In this document: positions 60,574-64,000 of the stretch, in pieces | Layout of the letters: each line of letters begins with the position of its first letter | Numbering within the stretch: position 1 is the stretch's first letter | Assembly (NCBI RefSeq): GCF_029962835.1 | Contig: NC_080583.1 | Location: forward strand, 2,837,001-2,901,000 | Length of the DNA stretch: 64,000 nucleotides | Source of the DNA: Magnolia sinica | Lineage: Eukaryota > Streptophyta > Magnoliopsida > Magnoliales > Magnoliaceae | Direction of reading: 5' to 3' | Notes under the pieces: model-generated | Told to the model about the DNA's origin: nothing | The model's database searches: none | The model's input: the letters and a program-made list of their open reading frames with translations, nothing else | Made by a program: the position numbers and the translations under genes

Positions 60574-61381
60574 GCGTGCCCGCATAAGTAGGCGCATATT
60601 GGGGCATTCACCACGTCTTACGGATAATTCGGCCACCCAGTCATTCAATGGTCGTGCGGACGTGGGCAGTTGAGTAATTGTCGACAGTCGTGTAGTAGTG
60701 AGACACCTCGTGGTCCCCCTCATTAGTGGATTCCGATTTGAATCCCGAGTCAACCGCCTTGGCCTCGGATCACTCCGAGCCGATCACCTCGGCTTCACTC
60801 CAAGCTCCGAGTTAGCCTCCCAGACCTCGGGCCTCGGATCGAAGGCGTAAAGAATATCAGGTTAGAAGTCATGCCTCTGCCTATCATATAACTCCGAGCT
60901 TAGTCTTGCGCCTCAAGTTGGCTCTGAATAACTTCAGGCCTCGGAGTTTAGGTGTCTTTTATCTTCCCATAACAGAAGCCCCCTACTCTCCGAGTTCGGG
61001 CACGGACTCAGAGAGTAAACATGTGCGAAAAATCAGTAGCCTCCAACATTGAGCCCCTAACGCATGCAACCACAATTGTGACTCCCATATCCCAGAGGAC
61101 TTGTACTCAGGATTTCACATTCGTGGGTCCACCTCGAGTGAACGTGTGGCGACGGTTAGGATTTTGAATCGTCAGGATAATCATGAGGGGCCGCCACGTA
61201 AGCCCAAAAGGACAGCTAAGTGACGCTTCCACTGCTCGGAGCTCATCGTCCAATGCCAGGGGCACACGACTCGGCAGTGCTTAGGCCAGTGGCTCTCTGC
61301 CACGTGTCTTCTAAAGTTGGCTTGTGACGGTTCGGCTGCAGTCATCACGTCTCGCCATAAATGCGAGAATTATTCATGGGT

Positions 61382-61390
61382 TATATAAAC
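61382..61390 (+). promoter_or_regulatory. TATA box for the antisense reading frame region
   Basis: TATATAAAC on the plus strand, about 220 bp before the first ATG (61609). CT-rich sequence follows (ACACTTCTTCTATTCTC), as is common at plant transcription starts. Confidence 0.6.
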
Positions 61391-61608
61391 CCTCGCGCTC
61401 AGAGATGCTCACACTTCTTCTATTCTCTAAGTTTTCGTTGCTGTGAGCTACCTGAGGAGGCGATTTCTGGTGAGTGTGACTTGTGGGAGAGGTGATTCTG
61501 ACGGATCACTAGTTTCCGGTAGAGGCGATTTTCGGTGACCATTTCGGACAGCTTCCAGTGAGTCCCCCCTCACTTTCGGCTTACTCTTATTTCCTTTATT
61601 TTCTTGGA

Positions 61609-63984
61609 ATGTCAAACAACTTGGAGATGGTCCGGGTTAAAGAGCTTGGATGATAAGCGGGAGGCCTCCGAGGGCCCTCTCGATGCAGTACCCCTCTACT
61701 CTCCGCCCAGGAGGGGTAAAGAGGCCAGGACTCGGACTCGCCGTATGGGCGAAAAAGGCTCCCCGAGATCCAATGGGAGGGATTACAGAGATGCCCGCAT
61801 GTGGGTGATCCGCATAGATCATCCCAGGAGGCTCTATCCTGGTTGAGTCCTAGATGGACTGGGTCTAATCAGAGTTTCAGATTCCAAACTCCGTCCAGAT
61901 ATGTGCTCTCGAGCCCCTTGACACCCCAGGAGATCCTACTGAAGGGAAAGTTGCAATTTTCCTCTACTCATTACAATGTGGGCTCCGCCTTCCGATACAT
62001 CCCTTCATCCGTGCCCTGACAGCTTACTTGGGACTGGCCTCGGGCGAATTTACTCCCAATGCTTGAAGAGCTTTAATATCTTCATACATCATCTGGCGTC
62101 AAGCCAAGAACCCATAGTTGACGCCGAAAGAGCTGATGAGTCTGTACTTAATCGAGCATGATAGCCAGGAGCCGTGGTACTATTTCACGACCTGCGGTAG
62201 CAAGGGCTCGGGACTAATCCTGCAACTTCCATCCTCTAACAAGGATTGGAAGAACAAGTGGTTTTGGGCTTCGGCCGAGTGGGAAGCGCTGGTGGCAGAG
62301 CTTAGGAATCTAAAGACTCGGGTCCCTACCGATTTGCTCTTATAGGTTGGATCCTGAACAATCTCTTTGCAACACTCCCCTACTTGCTGTACTTTAACTA
62401 GCGTTTGACTTCATTTCTGCAGACTTCCCGAGGGGTCAGCCTCTCCTCTCTTCTGATAAAAAGAATCAGATCGCCAAGGCCAGGGCATGTTCAGAGGACC
62501 TACGCTCCTGGTCAGTCTTGATTACAACAGACAACCTTTATCGGTTCGGGTTCTGTAGGTTCAAGCCGCTCCCCACTTCATTTAGTAAGTGCCCTTTTGC
62601 CTTTTACTTTGATGAAACTGAAGATCTCGCAGCTCAAACATTAATTTACTGTCACATGCGCAGGCATGGCCGAGGCCTCCCCCCCCCCCCCCTCGGGCAG
62701 TCGAAGAGATTATGAGATCCGAACCGCGGATGAAGACGACGGCTAAGAAGAGGTAGGTGGCTCCTCGCGATGAGAACCCCTCGGCCCCGACTTCTGTTGC
62801 TGCAACTCCAGCACTTGCTATTGTGGCTTCAATTTCTGTTACTGCAGCTCCAATTTCTGTTGTTGCAGCTCTAGCACTTCTAACCAACACCGCGGTCGAG
62901 GTCGCGACCGATAATGTTTCAGCTTCGATTCCTCCACCTGTCATCGCCCCTCATGCCTCCGAGGTGCCTCCACCAGCCCTCGAACCCTACATAGCCATCC
63001 CGTCTTCCTCCGAATGGGAGGAAGCCATTCAGATGGCCAACACGATACTCTCTCCTCCCGAAGTCGGGGATGACCACAGGGCCTATGCCCAAGCTTCGGC
63101 GGGCATCGAAACTGGGGCAGGAGTAGCGGGGTCTGCCTGGGTTGGAACCAGTGGGGGCAGACTTTCGCTGGGTTATCATATGTTGGGCTTAGTTCACTGG
63201 GCTGCGAAGCACGCTCCAAAGAAGGAGATTGTTGCCCTCCTTAACAAGTCGGACGAGTCCTTCGTGAATGACATAGGCTCTGTCTTCTGTAGGGTATCTT
63301 TACCGAACTCTCTTTATCTTAATTCTCTCTTAGTCGCATCCATATGCTCACATACTTGTTTTAATTTAGTCCATCCCAAGGCTCCTGATGACTCGGAAGA
63401 GGTTGAGAGAGATCACGCAAAATGATAAGGAGATAGCCATTCTCAGGGGTGAAGTCGGAACTCTCCGAGACGAGGCTGCAGTCCTTCGAGTAGAGCAAGC
63501 AGAACTACACAGACTGCTTGATGATGGAAAGGGAAGAGAGTTGCAGCTCCAGGGGGTCGTTAATGACCTTCAGGCACGTTGTGCTGCTAATGTAGCTGAG
63601 CTGACAAGAGTTAGGGCTCACGCGAACTCACTCATGAAGGACAATGCCCGACTGGGGGACGCATTGGAGCGGGCCAAGGCTGAGGCGACGGAAGAGTTGA
63701 GCCGAGCAGTAGCGAAAGCGAATGAGGCTCAACGAGTTGAGGATGAAGCTTCCCTGACATCGGCGATGGCCGCTGCGATGGATGTGTTCAAGACCTCGGA
63801 GGAGAGGACTGCTGAGGCCAACAAGTTATACAACCGCAGCTTCGATGCTTTCATAGACGCGATCCAGGAGCTCTACCCTGATCTTAACCTTGAGTCCCTC
63901 ACCTCCGAAGACGAAGGCGAGAGACCGGTTGAGGACGTCTACCCGGGCCCGGCTACTGCCTCTCAGCCCCCTCCAACTAACTAG
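61609..63984 (+). pseudogene. Antisense ORF region (aORF) with Transposase_28-like and coiled-coil parts
   Basis: It runs opposite to its host element. A Transposase_28-like part (Pfam's putative gypsy type transposon domain) is legible at about 62118-62345: WYYFTTCGSKGSGLILQLPS, then SNKDWKNKWFWASAEWE. A Pro/Ala/Ser-rich linker follows (62757-63000). The C-terminal part (about 63388-63984) is a long coiled coil, with heptads in EIAILRGEVGTLRDEAAVLR onwards, ending in YNRSFDAFIDAIQELYPDLN and an acidic tail. Plant homologues are usually spliced, and candidate intron borders (GTAAGT … GCAG) occur near 62585-62665. Function unknown. It belongs to an LTR element and is treated as a fossil; whether it is intact cannot be judged from sequence alone. 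Confidence 0.6.
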
Positions 63985-64000
63985 CTTTTGATACCCTCCT

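Larger units (their letters stand above)
54419..60974 (-). repeat. 3' LTR of a Tat-lineage Gypsy element, split by a CRM-type insertion
   Basis: On the plus strand the LTR starts TGTTGCTGTCAAAATC (54419) and ends TTCCCATAACA (60974). Pieces 54419-54657 and 60579-60974 are separated by the whole CRM-type element. Together they make about 635 bp. On the minus strand a promoter-like GGTATAAGTAGC falls at about 54630. A purine tract lies just outside 60974, which shows that the interior of this element is to the right. Confidence 0.72.
60975..64000 (-). mobile_element. 3' interior of a Tat-lineage Gypsy element, continuing beyond the window
   Basis: The minus strand reads GAGAGTAGGGGGCTTC directly before the LTR (purine tract, 60975-60990). 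The region then holds, antisense to the element, a Transposase_28/coiled-coil coding region with its own promoter. Polymerase genes would lie further right, outside the window. The lineage is inferred from this arrangement, which is known from Tat elements. Confidence 0.62.

Overview
This is plant nuclear DNA dominated by transposable elements. The signs are Athila-, CRM- and Tat-type Ty3/Gypsy retrotransposons, a PADRE/DUF4228 gene and a DC1-domain gene. Many copies of a MITE family carry the palindromic core GTGGGGCCCAC. A woody magnoliid or another early-diverging angiosperm is my best guess, but only from the feel of the MITE family; no species can be named from sequence alone. Only two host genes are convincing: a myristoylation-type DUF4228 protein at 22053-22544 and a DC1 (cysteine/histidine-rich) protein at 33799-34524, both on the minus strand.

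Left edge (1-3006): the 5' end of a minus-strand Athila-like element that continues out of the window to the left. It shows gag, a four-copy tandem repeat, a tRNA-Asp primer site, and an LTR with an internal 471-bp tandem duplication. From 3007 to about 22000 there is gene-free DNA with DNA-transposon remnants: TIR elements at about 11740-12275, 12417-13836, 14168-15985, 17484-17964 and 18824-19393, a hAT-like MITE at 14465-15032, a SINE-like copy, microsatellites, and the first solo LTR of a CRM-type family (19827-20320).

Centre (22000-35700): the two genes sit among solo LTRs of the same CRM-type family (24366-25088, 27447-28091, 29642-30350, 31568-32866). Four of these have clean 5-bp target duplications, and the last carries another family member nested inside it. 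MULE-like MITEs are interspersed; the one at 30847-31383 has an exact 9-bp target duplication.

Right half: an Athila-like element with both LTRs and an ACCAT target duplication (35747-45910); a probable solo LTR (46123 to about 50446) split by a 3.5-kb element with TGTAACA.../...TGTTACA ends and a CTTCA duplication; nested hAT-like and MITE pieces (51148-52992); and a SINE copy. Last comes a nest in which a CRM-type element with both LTRs (54658-60573, duplication GCGTG) sits inside the 3' LTR of a Tat-lineage element. That outer element's interior fills 60975-64000 and leaves the window on the right. It carries, antisense to the element, a Transposase_28/coiled-coil open reading frame region with its own TATA box, the arrangement known as an aORF.

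Overall this is a nested transposon landscape in which small host genes survive as islands. All retroelements are described here only as fossils.
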